DNA of 64,000 bases, taken from contig CM063108.1 in the NCBI GenBank assembly GCA_031841125.1, positions 70,900,344 through 70,964,343 of the forward strand. Direction: 5' to 3'. Below the pieces are notes generated by a model, which saw only the letters and a list, made by a program, of their open reading frames with translations, was not told where the DNA came from and made no database searches. The DNA is from Acanthococcus lagerstroemiae. Taxonomy: Eukaryota; Arthropoda; Insecta; Hemiptera; Eriococcidae. This document shows, one piece after another, positions 38,896 to 50,471 of this stretch (positions within the stretch are counted from its first letter, which is position 1; each line of letters starts with the position of its first letter). A program made the translations under genes and the position numbers.

Positions 38896-39063
38896 TAAAG
38901 CCACCTATAAAGATGAGTACTCGCATACGCCATTCTGGAGCCCATCTTGCCCGTCGATGCCGAACTCGACAACGCGGTACGCTTCGCGTAGTCGGATTCG
39001 GCATTCACGGGCACAATGGGCTCCAGAATGGTGTATGGGAGTACTTGTGTTTATAGGGCTCTA
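38896..39063. mobile_element. MITE of the 7-bp-duplication family, copy 4
   Basis: The left end TAAAGCCACCTATAAA and the inverse of the right end TAGAGCCCTATAAA are similar. The flanks CCCTGAA and CCGTGAA agree at 6 of 7. The arms carry GCATACGCCATTCTGG-type sequence. The core includes GATGCCGAACTCGACAACGC. Confidence 0.7.
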
Positions 39064-39149
39064 CCGTGAATAGTGTAGCTGTGTAGCTGTCAGTCATGCG
39101 AACGAGCTCAGAAGTTGCCAAGAGTAACAACCGATGCCGATTTTGTAGT

Positions 39150-39300
39150 TTGGAACGAACTCGCATACGCCATTTTGGTGCCCATCATGCCCATGGATGC
39201 CGAATGGGACTATGCGGAGCGTACCACGTAGTCAATTCGGCATCGACGGGCACAATGGGCTCCAGAATAGCTTATTACGCATCTTTATAGGTGGCTTTAC
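39150..39300. mobile_element. MITE of the 7-bp-duplication family, copy 5 (incomplete left end)
   Basis: It carries CGCATACGCCATTTTGG on the left, the core GACTATGCGGAGCGTACC, and a right end GCATCTTTATAGGTGGCTTTA that is the inverse of the left end of copy 4. The left terminus and target duplication are not found, so it is truncated or rearranged with its neighbour. Confidence 0.6.
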
Positions 39301-39305
39301 TATAT

Positions 39306-39503
39306 AGTCTGTTCCAGATAAGAGGATCCAAAACTCTGAGACAGACCACAGACTAATGCGTTGATTTTGCAACCAATCACATATCACTTCCTGAGAACGT
39401 GCGCTGCGTCTTTAACGCGTTCAGTGTAAATTTCATACCTCCCTTTTCCCCTGTGACAACGCCCGTGAGTTTTTGATACTCTTATCTGGATCTGGAACAG
39501 ACT
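39306..39503. mobile_element. Inverted-repeat element, AGTCTGTTCCAGAT termini
   Basis: The left AGTCTGTTCCAGATAAGAG and the inverse of the right end AGTCTGTTCCAGATCCAGAT match closely at the tip, and an inner GATAAGAG/CTCTTATC pair follows. I find no clear target duplication. Superfamily is not assigned. Confidence 0.55.
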
Positions 39504-39599
39504 TGCGTTTATAGGGCACTACAAACATGAGTATAATCATCGGCCATTTGGATTCAAAGCGTGCCCGCCCGATCGGCCATCAGCGACAGTTATTTCGAC

Positions 39600-39990
39600 G
39601 CTATCGATCTTGCTCATTTCGACTAAAATATCGGCAGTTCGGCAGCAACTACAACCAATCAGAAGTCAGCATTTTGTATCGAAAACGCTCCGTCTGTCGA
39701 CAGAAATTCGGAAGTTCGATACTTTCTCGACAATTTTTCGACAATTCGACAATTTTTGATTCAATATTTCGATTGTCTGTTCGACAGCATTTCGACATTG
39801 CGGCTATTCCTTTGATACTATTTCGGCGTTTCTTTCGACATTTCGGCTATTCCTTCGATACTATTTCGGCGTCTTTTTTTCGACATTCCGACGGCGCGTT
39901 TGACAATATTTCGATGGTATGGCCATTCCTTCGATAGTATTTCGGCGCTTTTTCGACAGGGCGTTCGACACTATTTCGACATTTTCTCAC
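39600..39990. repeat. Simple and degenerate tandem repeat of TTTCGACA-like units
   Basis: The stretch is built from repeated TTCGACA, TTTCGGC and CGATACTATTTCGGCG blocks. The 136-codon plus-strand ORF across it is a by-product of the repeat and has no recognisable domain. Confidence 0.7.
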
Positions 39991-40033
39991 CCCAGAAATT
40001 AATCCCTCCTCCCTTTTCGTCCGGGGATCCTTT

Positions 40034-40199
40034 CATAGGCGCAACCTGGGGGGTATGGGGCTATAGCCACTCCCTTAAAAGACCTGAGCAAGGAATTTTA
40101 AGCTAAAAATTACAAGCTGAGTATTTAATTTTTCATTTACCCACCCCATTCTCCCAATTTTTACTGGCATAACTCCTCTCATTTCTGGTTGCACCTATG
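40034..40199. mobile_element. hAT-type MITE with 8-bp target duplication
   Basis: The termini CATAGGCGCAACC and GGTTGCACCTATG are inverted. The perfect 8-bp duplication GATCCTTT lies at 40,026-40,033 and 40,200-40,207. A related terminus, CATAGGCGCAAATAGG, occurs at about 41,615 with a degraded partner near 41,740. Confidence 0.85.
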
Positions 40200-41818
40200 G
40201 ATCCTTTCCATTTTATGTGGCATCTTTAAGCGCGTTCTCTCTCATTTTTACTATTAATAGATATGTGTCCTTCACTTCTGTGGACCTGAAGCATTTCTTT
40301 TCAGAATAGGTGTAAATGTTTCGTGTCAGACAGACGGATTGATTGAAGTCATTCGAATACTGGAAAGAATAGAAAATTCAGAATTTCACCTATATATATT
40401 TTTGAGAAAATTGAAAACAATTTTTTACAAATTATTATATGTACATGCGAACCGTGATACACTGCGTACCGTGGAAGTATTCCGCCGTCCATATACCGAG
40501 AGTAATCACCGTCGGAGCCACACCTAGAAGAAAGTGTAAAATTTCAATGTTAAGTTACTGAAATTTTAAGTATTCAGACCACGAGTTAAGGTCTATATCC
40601 TAAAATATATTCAACATCGATTTTATGGTATAAGAAAGAGGAAAAAACAAAAATGTCGAGGGCTGGTCGTGAAAATAAAATAAAATAAAGCCATTCATGT
40701 CCTTATACCTGTATTGTGTTTCGAACAAACTCTTCTTTGCAAATTCCTAATTTCTTTTCAAATAGTTCAACATGACGTGATCTGCAGAGAAAATATTGGT
40801 GAACATTTAAAATCTTTGTATCCTATTAAAACTAATTATGAATTTTCTGTCCCTCGTGAGATGTCCGCATAGCGCATAAAGATTCAAATAACAACACATG
40901 CTGAAGAACATAATAATTTCCATGGAATTCGCCATGAACTAATTGTCACTTGAAAGTAATCATACGCACTCCCGGCGTATGGTTTCGTCAAGTAATAGGT
41001 GTGCTAGCGAAAAATGGAAAAATCACCGCGCAAATATCAACCATAAAGCTGAAAAAAATCTGAAATTTGTGTCTCCATGTAGCACAGCTAAATAAACGTG
41101 TGAGACTGGAAAAAACTGAGCTAAGAAATGGTAGAAGAGTATAAATAAAACGAGGAACTGAGCAAGTAACGCAGTCGGCAGGGCGCAACAATGATCAAGA
41201 TCAATGAGCACATGGCTGGAGTTACGGTTTCCGCTCAAGTATACCCATGGCTGGAGGACAAATAAATTTCCATGGAAATGTCAACCACTGAATTCGTCTC
41301 GGGGAGCGTGTCAGGGGGACCTCACGACTGTCGTTGTTGTGCTTATTTTTGCCTATCCACGGAAATGGTGAGAGAGTACACCTTGTCACGACTTTTGCTG
41401 TTGTGAAGGCTCATAACGTATGTAGGTATATGGAACGGCATTTTTTAGTTTTTCAGTTTTCTACTGTTATTCTCTTTCAACCTTACAAAGTGAACAGTGT
41501 TACTTACAATTCCACGAGCCATGAGATATAATCGTTCACAACGAAATCGTAATGCAATTAGACTTCGCAACATTGCGAATCAATCCAACAACCCATTTTC
41601 AAAATTTTGGGATCATAGGCGCAAATAGGTCCCCACTTCTAAATAGATCCCAAACTCTGAAAAATTACCAAAGGAAATGATGCGGGGAGGTGGTGTTGCT
41701 TCATAATAAGGGGGCTTACACCCCCCCAGTTCTGAGCCCTATTTGCGTTTCTGGTTGAGACTTACATTTTTTCTGAACTATGTGGTTCAATTGAAGATGA
41801 AAGACTTAAAAAGGGGTG

Positions 41819-42520
41819 TTGAAAAAAGCTTATCAGTAAACGCTATGTCATATAGTTTCTATACTCTGTTCGCCAAAAGAAACGGTCAATGTGAACAAAC
41901 ATGGAACTCGAGGTATCCGCGGTGTGAAGTGGGTACGTGTAAGTATTATTGTTGTGTGCATGTATTGATGTATATGTACGTTAATGTTATCATCTTATAG
42001 GGAATTACATTCTGTGCTTGTGGGCATGTGTTAGTGTTCGCGTCTTTGTTTACGTTGACCCTTTCTATTTGCGAACAGAGTATAGTTTCTACATAGCTCT
42101 TGAACTTCGACCCACGTGTTCTCAAAAAACAAATTTTGCTGGTTGGTTCCCTGACGCTTAACAGCGCCCATGTAGTTTTCTATATTATGGCTCTTGAACT
42201 TCGAATCACGTATTCTCAAAAAACAGATTTTGCTGGTTGGTTCCCTTACGCTGAATAGCGTCCAAATATCGACGGCTAAATGCCTGAAAGGCTGTTTGAG
42301 AAATCCTGATAACTTGATAAGTCCATAGACATAGAATTTTCTTACTTCCAAAAGTTCGAAAATTTGATCTTGTAAAAGGGTTAATCTTTTTTCACGCTAT
42401 ATATTTAATTTTTTTTTCAATGGGTTGTTGGTTAGTTGAATCACCAGTTTTGATTATGAATTTTGAGACCAAATTCAATTAGTAATGTAGCTAGAATTTT
42501 CCCAAGGGAAGGGGGGGGGG
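41819..42520 (+). repeat. Dispersed repeat, copy A
   Basis: An inverted homologous copy (B) lies at 63,144-63,911. Shared blocks include AAAAAAGCTTATCAGTAAAC, GGTTGGTTCCCTTWCG and CTTACTTCCAAAAGTTCGAA, ending in a TAGCYAGAATTTT and poly-G stretch. Copy A carries a MITE and a tandem duplication of about 86 bp (about 42,083-42,250). A minus-strand ORF across it reads open for about 100 codons, but I recognise no domain. It is likely a decayed transposon. Confidence 0.65.
41862..42082. mobile_element. Inverted-repeat MITE with 9-bp target duplication (MULE-like)
   Basis: The termini TACTCTGTTCGC and GCGAACAGAGTA are inverted, with further inner matching (GGTCAA and TTGACC, GAACAAA and TTTGTTTAC). 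The perfect 9-bp duplication TAGTTTCTA lies at 41,853-41,861 and 42,083-42,091. A 9-bp duplication is typical of Mutator-like elements. Copy B of the surrounding repeat lacks this insert, which confirms the boundaries. Confidence 0.8.
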
Positions 42521-42737
42521 GCAAAGTCGGATTTTCAAGAGAGAGAAAATCCAAAATTGAGGTATTTTTTTGAAAAGAGAACTATTTTATGAAAATGAAA
42601 TTGAAATTACAGCTAGAGCGAAAATTTTTCGAAAAACGTGTTTTAAAGGCGAATATTGCTCATTTTTGGAGATTTTACATTCAATTTCAGGTGCTGAGGG
42701 GCATTCACCCCCTTCGCCCGCTGGCTACACCACTGCC
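42482..42737. mobile_element. hAT-like remnant with poly-G tract
   Basis: The left AGTAATGTAGCTAG and the inverse of the right end CAGTGGTGTAGCCAGC resemble the same hAT-type terminus. The interior has a G run near the left and GGGGCATTCACCCCC near the right. No target duplication is visible. Confidence 0.4.
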
Positions 42738-44345
42738 TCGTAGAAATCTTCACATTACATACTATGTCTATCCTCAAGTCCCCCCCCCCTCTGGTAGACC
42801 TGGTAAACAGTCAGCACCACCTACCGCAGATGGCTGGCTACGGGCACGCTTTCATGTTTCACGTTCTGATGCCATTGAAGCTCCTGACATAAAGAGGGGA
42901 AAAATCAATTCGCTGCTATTCAGTCCAAACACCCTCGCATGTTCCCGGAGTAGCGAACCTACTTAATGAGCTCATTATTGCAAACATATATGAACTCGGT
43001 ATCGGGAATGAACATGACAGAAAAAGTCAGCTATTAAAAATATTTCACAATAAATTGGACAAAACCCCCTGATTGTATCTTTTATCACCTGTCAAATTCT
43101 CACCGTTTACCGATTTCAGTTCTAGTTTTTTTAGAGACTAAGTGAAACCATGCCATAAAACTTCTGCGGGCTTTGCATCACGTTACGTTATGAGCGACAG
43201 GGTTTATACTGAACTGAGAGTAGTGGTAGACAATGTAAGTAAGATGAACATACGCACTATAGAGCAGATCCTAATTTTGTTAAAATTTGCTGCAACACGA
43301 ATATGAGTAATTATGTAGTATGATAAAAGTACCACGAATTTTAGATTTTTCCATATATCGCGGTCCAAGAAAGTAATAATGATACGGCTATATCAGGATA
43401 TATGGGAGAACTGTGGAGCATAGTGGAGCGCGCCTTATATTTCAGGTTTCGAACTAAAATATTTACTGCAAGATTAACGTCAGTTGAGGGCCTTCCTATA
43501 ATCGATCAAATTTGACCTTAATAATTTAAGTTGATACAGCGGTGCTCAACTGCCGACTTTTTTGTATGAATCAGCTAGATATTTAAAATTATTCTTCTGA
43601 TCCGTAGAAACTTGGAAGCTTAATTTATAAAAGAGAGCCAAGACAGTGACGTTTGAAAACGTGAGAAATTTTGCAGGAGTAAATTTATTAAGAGACCGTT
43701 TAAAACAGGGAAAGACCTGTTGATCAGCGGTTCGGTTGATGTCATTTTAATACCGGTGGTCGTAACTACCTCAGATGTGGACGAATTTGATTATTCAATT
43801 CCGGTCGCAAAGAATTGGTAAGCACGTAAGCTTATTATTCTTCATTATTAGATATTATTATTTTTTCTTCATATCGAGTGCTTTCATATATGGGTGAGTA
43901 TGAACCTATGAATACTCACGCGAAGAATATTCTCTGGCAGTTTTTCTTGGGTATTTGATTACGGAAATACTTTAAATCTCCAGTGTGCAAAAGAGAAAGA
44001 GCTCATACACATATTGTATACATATATTAGGAACTGGAAGCTTTCATCTGCAGCTATTACGAAGTTACTGAGTTGTCGCCCCCAGAAGATTTTTACATTC
44101 TCGTGTATACATAGAAAGAACTATACTATAGATATATTACTGCAAATGTCACCATGTCATCAATAATTCACATAGGTATAGAGGTTCTTCCCTTTCAACG
44201 ATTATTCGGAGAAAAAATCATTGATTCACGAAATTAAAAAATTTGTGATTTCGTCTCATTATTTATTTATTATCATATTATTTATTTTATATTATTTTTT
44301 TTTTGCAACGTAAGTTACAAAGTGCACTTTTTATAAAGTTACATA

Positions 44346-44612
44346 TTAGGTACTCTCAGTAGAGATGCAACAATGATCTTCAGTTTTTTTTTGCGAAAGG
44401 TAAATTTGATTAACTTTTGCTGATTCAGGTACGAATTGTACACTAAAAGGAATGGCGACGGGGCTACTTCGGTGTCGTACATAGAAACTTGGAGTCCAAG
44501 TCTGTGGATGGCTTTTTTGCTGACGATTTGCTTGTTGAGTATCATTCTGTGGATTATGTTGAAAATAAGGTGGGGATGTAATAAGATGATCATATGCAAG
44601 GCACAACAATAA
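44346..44612 (-). other. Candidate coding exon of unknown function
   Basis: A minus-strand open stretch has a protein-like composition, rich in Q, N, P and S, in contrast to the AT-rich flanks. It includes QKSHPQTWTPSF and PVAIPFSVQF and ends with a stop at 44,346. A plausible acceptor (CAACATAATCCACAG) precedes NDTQQANRQQ. I recognise no domain and cannot connect it to another exon. It could be the end of an unresolved gene or chance. Confidence 0.25.
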
Positions 44613-45639
44613 TCTAATACATATAGGTTCAAAATAAAAAATTAATAAAAATAAAAAAAATATATATAATATATAAATATGTAGTTGAATATTTTGGCTG
44701 GTTTTACAAATTAAGCAGAACATGTGTGCCACTAAATGCTACACATATTACATTCTCAGCATACTTCCTTCCATGTCATGACAACCTAGTTTATGAGAGG
44801 CGATATTTTTCGTGTGAACGTATTTTGAATGGACCAGCAGTCACTTTTGCAACGATTTCTAACACACACAATCGTACTTAAATAAGCCCAACGTAATAAC
44901 TAGCCATTATGCAGTATTAAGCATATGAAGCATATAGGTAATCAAGCTCTTATGCAGTGGAAATCGCTTTTATAACGAACTGCAAGGGAAAGAAGAATTT
45001 GTTCGTTGTAGCTGGAGTTTGTGCTATCCGAAACCGCTTACAATGAACTGTTCGCTCAAACCGGAGGGAAAAAAAGACACGCTGATTACGATACAACAGC
45101 GGTAAAACTGACTGCAGTGTATACATTTAGTACTGTGTATATATAATGAGCAGATAGGTCAACAAAATCTAGCAGATTGTACAGTAAACTCGTTAAAACT
45201 TGAAAGAAAAATTCAAGAAGCTGCGTGCCTATAGGCCTCTTGTTCATGTTCATACAAAAGTAAATCGGTTGAGTTCGTTCTAAGCAGTTACCCACCTATC
45301 AAAGTTGACTAATTTCTGTTTATTATACCCGATAGTTCGTTGTAACCGTGTCCGTTTTACGCGATATTTTTAAACACAGAAGTAAATGGAGTTTGGCCGG
45401 GAAAAAGCTGTTTGATCGTTAAAAGCAATGTAGGTAATAGCTGTTTCTAAACGGTGTTCGTTATAAGCATTTTCACTGTATATTGTAAGTTATAGGTATA
45501 CCTATGTTACCAACAATTCGTGAAATTCGTAAATTCATTAAAAAAAACTAGGCAGTTCATGTTATTAACTGGTCTCATCAGTGTGTGAAAGTGTGTAATA
45601 ATGCGTGATCAAATTCGTTAACTAGGTGATTCACATAGA

Positions 45640-45891
45640 ATGCCAGTTAATATTAATAAGAACGTGAAAAGGAAGAGAGCGAAGAAAATGCTGGAGCGAT
45701 TCGATGCAAACTTTCCCAATTGTCTCAGACAGAGTTTTCGAATTCCCGATGTTGATAGAGCGAAGACTGATGCTCGCTCATTATTAGCTTGCGTAATGGA
45801 GAGAAAAGACAAAACTTCTATCGTCTTGGTACGCCACGTGGAGAATCCTCAAACAATTGTATTCGCGATCCCAATTTTCACTGTGCTATAA
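45640..45891 (+). other. Candidate small ORF upstream of the ionotropic receptor, 83 aa
   Basis: It opens MPVNINKNVKRKRAKKMLER and continues through LRQSFRIPDVDRAKTDARSL, more GC-rich and more protein-like than its surroundings. It lies about 380 bp upstream of the first clear receptor exon on the same strand. It could be an upstream receptor exon (a GTACGC site follows VLV), a separate small gene or chance. It has no recognisable receptor motif. Confidence 0.3.
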
Positions 45892-46266
45892 AAAATTCAT
45901 CAAAATTAATGATATTCCCGCTGATTTTATACTTTTTACTTAGGTATACAACAACCCATTCCCGAATTTATAAAATTACTAGTGCTTATGTGAATTACCT
46001 AGCAAATGTGAAATAAAATCAGATTTTCATAAAATACCTATAGTTTCTTCATGAATTTCCCGACTTTCACGAATTACTGGTAACATATACATATACCTAT
46101 ACAATAAGTATAGTACCTATAGTTGAGATCATTGACGCTATAATATCGTCCCCTGTTCAAGCGAGACCCATTATTACACGAGCGCTGAACTACCAAGAGT
46201 ATTATAATGTACTGCGGAACCCTTCAGACAAAAATGAAGGAACTATTTTCCTGATTTTACTTTTAG

Positions 46267-47607
46267 GGGAAAATACGGGTTAAATCGAACATATTGGGAG
46301 CGCGAGTCCGAAGAATTTTTGTCACATTGGAAACAATTGGTCGATTACGAAGATAAACATTCAGCACTGCTAGAAACGGAACCGTCTACGCTCGGTTCTT
46401 GTTTTCTTACAGTTTTAGGAACCATCACTAGTCAAGGTACTTAAACGAAAACTGAATATAATTACACGTTGTTCATTTCAGTTTTATGCTATTTGCTATC
46501 AATAAATAGGGTTTCAAACATTCAAATGGCTACAATTTTTTTAGCTTCATATGGTATCACTAAAGTTTTTGCACCCTCTTTAATACCTACTACCTAACAA
46601 ATCGAAAATTCACCAGTAAAAGTAGCATCAACATATATAATTATACTTATTTATCTTCTGAAAAACTACTCGCCGTGTAATAGATTTTGTATCTTGAGCA
46701 GGATTCAATATGAATATGAAATCAATATCTCTGCGCATTATCATGTTGGTAGTGCTTTTCTTCGGCATTCTTATGCTGAACTCCTATTCGGCTGTGCTTG
46801 TATCTCGCCTGGCTGTCGACAAAGCGGACATTCTTTTCCCAACACTGGAATCGATTGTAGACCGAGGGAAATACGTTCTTTGTGTTCGAGAAACGAGTTA
46901 CGCCTATCGAATTTTCAAGGTAAGACAGCGAACGAGCGAGAACTCTCAAAATATCTACAGATGGTCGTGATGTTATAATTAAGTATTATATGTTACTTTA
47001 GGAAACTGAAAATGACATCGATCTCAAGCCATTCTGGCGTTCTATCGTGAATAAGCCACCATGCAGAAACGTTTCGACTGTGGCTGAAATAGCAAATGCT
47101 CTTTGCTATGACCACACTGTGGTTCTGGAATCTCCACACGTAATATCCTCGATTTTAGAGTCTCGGCAGTGCGCTGTAACTCGAATGCCTGGACGATATG
47201 CAATCGCATATACATCGCTGCTAATGCGCAAGCATTTTAGATTTCGTAAAAAGATAAATGAATTGTAAGTCGAAACAAAAACCTTACGATTATCAGCTTC
47301 AACGTACAAAAAATTCTGATATTCTGATGCTTGTACCTACGAGTATAATCATCATTACTGTATTAGATTGCAGAAGCTGCTAACCAGTGGGATCATCGAC
47401 TTCTTGCAGAGAAAGTGGTTGAGCAGACGAATACCACGAGCAGTAAATATTTCGAATAATAAACCAGTAACCATCAACCACATTAACGGAGTGCTTGTTG
47501 TGTACGCTTTGGCTATCTTATTGGCATTGATTTTGCTGGCGATAGCAAAATTTGGGCACTGGAAAAAAAGTAAAAAAATTAATAATAATTGGAAATTTCT
47601 CAACTAA
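46267..47607 (+). CDS. Ionotropic receptor (iGluR-like chemosensory IR), C-terminal part, 4 exons
   Basis: Ligand-gated cation channel subunit of the plasma membrane, of the divergent insect IR type. Exons 46267-46436, 46702-46919, 47002-47264 and 47367-47607 join in phase (892 nt; the first base completes a codon of an unresolved upstream exon), giving about 297 residues. Exon 1 has a W-rich loop and the pore segment LGSCFLTVLGTITSQG. Exon 2 gives transmembrane segment LRIIMLVVLFFGILMLNSYS and the start of the S2 ligand lobe. Exon 3 has KPFWRSIVNK and CNVS-type S2 sequence ending RFRKKINEL. Exon 4 has LLTSGIIDFLQRKW, the last transmembrane helix (VLVVYALAILLALILLAIA) and a basic tail. The acceptor at 47,366 is required; using the next CAG creates a stop. 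An AATAAA follows at 47,632. The amino-terminal half and the first membrane helix are not identified, so this may be a partial gene. Confidence 0.8.
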
Positions 47608-49155
47608 CATGTGCAACGATTGAAAATTGATAATAAAAAAATTGGTAGATCAGTAAAATTACACTTCTATTCTGCATGACACAAAAGAATTGTCTTTGTG
47701 AAAAAAGCTTACATTGTGAAGTGATCGCTGTTCTACATAATTGCGGTTAAACAGAAGATGCAATCTAACTTAGGTACTTGAAATGAGATAGTATGAAATA
47801 TGGAGCAATGTTTGAGTAGAAGATACTTTCACATCAAGCTATATCAGCATTACCCTACGAATGAACTGGTGAGATAAAATTTAAAACAGGTATGTGTTTC
47901 CATTCAAAACAGTGTATAATTAAGTAGGTATCACGAAAGATATCGGATGTTTATCTACAGCACGTCAATAGTAATCTTTGCAACAGAACACAAACCTGAC
48001 AACAGCGAATACAGTTCAAAAGTAAAACTAGTAAGATCATGTCCATACAAAAATACCAACATTTGAGGTTGAAAAATTAAATAATTTAATTTATAACTCA
48101 CCAAATATTAGCGGCAGTAGTAATGGGGCAAGAATGCCTCATTACTAAACAAGTATGTTGGATTAAATATGCAGGATATCTTCCTTCTTTTTTTCTATTT
48201 TTTTAAATTGTATTTTATAGGGTATTTCAAGTTGAATATTATGACATTTTGAGGTTCATTTTGGTTGACAAGAAACTTGAAAGAGGTTATAAAAAATTAA
48301 ATGATCTTTCATACTTTTTTGACATTGAACGATAAAAAATAAAAATAAATTAATTTTTAAAAAAATCAAATACCTAAGGGTTAAAATGTCAAAATTTTGA
48401 GAATCTCAAATGATAAAAATGAAGAATTGATTTATTTTTGATTAAAGAAAAGTTAAAAATTAGTTTGGGTAGTAATGGGTATTCCTACCCCTTTTACTAC
48501 TGGGAGCAATGGTTGTAATATTCGTCCTTAATATCCAGAAAAATTGAATTACTTCATCATTTCATAGATGCAATCCAACAAGATAGTGGATTCTACAGTG
48601 CCCACAATATTAAACCTTCAAAACAGCCCGTAAGATCACAGAGAGAATCCTACAGATCATAATTTATAGTTCACACGTCACGCAATATACAATAGCACGA
48701 AGAAAGGTATAACACCTAGAAACAGCAGTAGTAACAAGCATAAAAATAACTGGCAATGAAATCAAAGGCAGAAACAGTAACCAAAACAAAGTCAACATTA
48801 TTTTTAGGTGCAATAACTTACATTAATTACAAGTTGGCTAAAAATACGTACGCATAAAATAACGAAAGTTATCTACCTAGTCTTAAGTATTCAACAGAAA
48901 TAGATAATAATCGTATTTGGTTAAAAAGTGCTTAAACACCGTTTTCTTTTAAAATGTGGAGCGTCTGGAAAAGCGACCCCACTTCTGTGTCGCTGAAGCA
49001 GAATCACATTAGTTTTACACTGAAAATCACGTACGTGTACTAGGAGAATATTCGACAAACTTTTTGCGAGCACAGATATACTTGTTGGATAGTACTGAAA
49101 TACATTATACAACCATTACCAGAATGGAATCAGATTTAAAGGCATTTCATAGAAT
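47608..49155. other. AT-rich intergenic region with one inverted repeat
   Basis: It has no ORF of note. At about 48,107-48,530 two blocks, GCAGTAGTAATGGGGCA and the inverse CCAGTAGTAAAAGGGGTA, face each other about 400 bp apart, suggesting a decayed MITE. The receptor poly(A) signal lies at 47,632-47,637. Confidence 0.5.
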
Positions 49156-50471
49156 TTGACCAGCAATATGCGAATGCGAACTTTCAAGTTGTTACTGTCC
49201 ACCAGATAAAGACTGAATAAGACATACCTACGTTGGGTGTGGGGTCGCTTTCTATTTTTCTATATTGTTTTAATGTAGTTGCATTCAATCAATTTCCAAT
49301 TTTCAACCATGTTTTCGATGCCTTCAATTACTTTGAAGTTCCTTTCACTTTTTCTTAGGGGTGAAAATTACAAAATTGATTAATTTATTTTATCCAACAT
49401 GTAATTGATAAAGACTATTTTTCCAAACAGCATCGAATGAGTAAACTGGCTTTTTTATTTGACTGAAATGAAGAGTGAAGTAAAAACTGGAGAGTGAGGT
49501 AATAGTTATTTTCGTTACAAGTGGGTAAAGTGAGCAATTTTACCTGCGAGTGCAAAGTTAACAAAACGAGCCGCAGGCGAGTTTCGTTAATTGCACGAGC
49601 AGTGTTGGCTCACTTTTCCACGAGTGACGAACGTAGCTTTATCCAACATAATAATGAGGAGTGTAGTTGCGAATTGCGAGTCAATACACGAATTGACATA
49701 CGTGCACATTCGCATCGAAATAGTAGCTAGACGATAATTTTCATGTTTCAATTTCTGTAATTTGCAACATATATCAATTATAGTCGGTATTCTTATATTT
49801 TACTTAAATTTGAATTGTAACATTAGAACGTATTCTTGTTATAAGGAAATCCACATATAGTGAAATTCATGCTAGGAGCTCCATCTTCCCAAGGCACTAC
49901 ATTCGTGAGCAAAATGTTTTGAAGAGAAGCGTGCGATAAATTCACAGTCAAAGATTCCAAAATTCTCGAGAAACGTAATCTTCGGGAAGGTGTTGTGTTC
50001 GACAAATGCTTTGCTACTGCTTTATCATTACATTGAAAATGTGACTAGCTTTCATAATCTGCATGGCTAGAATGAATGGGTTACCGATATTCTTGACCGA
50101 TGAAGTTAAATATAACGTCCACATCGATAGAAACATTCATTTTGCGTGACAAGTATATAAATTACCTATTAAAATTCAAAAATCTACTCAAAATCAAAAG
50201 ATTACATCCAGTCTTATCAGATCACGTTTGTTCAGCGATTTTAGCACTCCTACAGGGCATGTAATTCACGAATGCGACTTTTCGTGTTTTCGTCACGTGT
50301 TGTAGGCAAGCCGTGAGGAAAAAATTTTTTCCTCACTCTCCGGTTTTTACCTCACTGTCCATTTCAGTCAAATAAAAAAGCCAGTTTACTCATTCGATGC
50401 TGTTTGGAAAAATAGTCTTTATCAATTACATGTTGGATAAAAATTTTTTCCTCAAGGCTTGCCTACAACAC

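Larger units (their letters stand above)
35780..46266. other. Intergenic region between GIGYF and the ionotropic receptor
   Basis: The region is about 10.5 kb and rich in repeats: MITEs at 36,830-36,992, 37,016-37,552, 38,896-39,063, 39,150-39,300, 39,306-39,503, 40,034-40,199 and 41,862-42,082, degenerate tandem repeats at 37,740-38,580 and 39,600-39,990, and a dispersed repeat at 41,819-42,520. Possible small exons near 40.7 kb, 44.4 kb and 45.7 kb are treated separately. No complete gene is supported. Confidence 0.6.

Noticed and set aside
38762..39073. Overlapping ORFs of 103 and 69 codons on both strands
   Set aside because: They read through a palindromic MITE, which gives similar peptides on both strands.
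39527..39937. 136-codon plus-strand ORF
   Set aside because: Built from TTTCGACA-type tandem repeats, so the open frame is a repeat artefact.
42589..42966. 125-codon plus-strand ORF containing LRGIHPLRPLATPLPR
   Set aside because: This peptide is the usual translation of a hAT-type terminal repeat, not a host protein.
47374..47607. Alternative acceptor CAG at 47,371-47,373 for the last receptor exon
   Set aside because: Joining there gives an immediate stop in the phase set by the previous exon; the TATTAG acceptor at 47,366 keeps the family sequence.
50397..50471. N-terminal extension of the RT frame through the palindrome loop
   Set aside because: The frame happens to stay open across the target site. 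The TACAACAC duplication shows the element begins at about 50,472.
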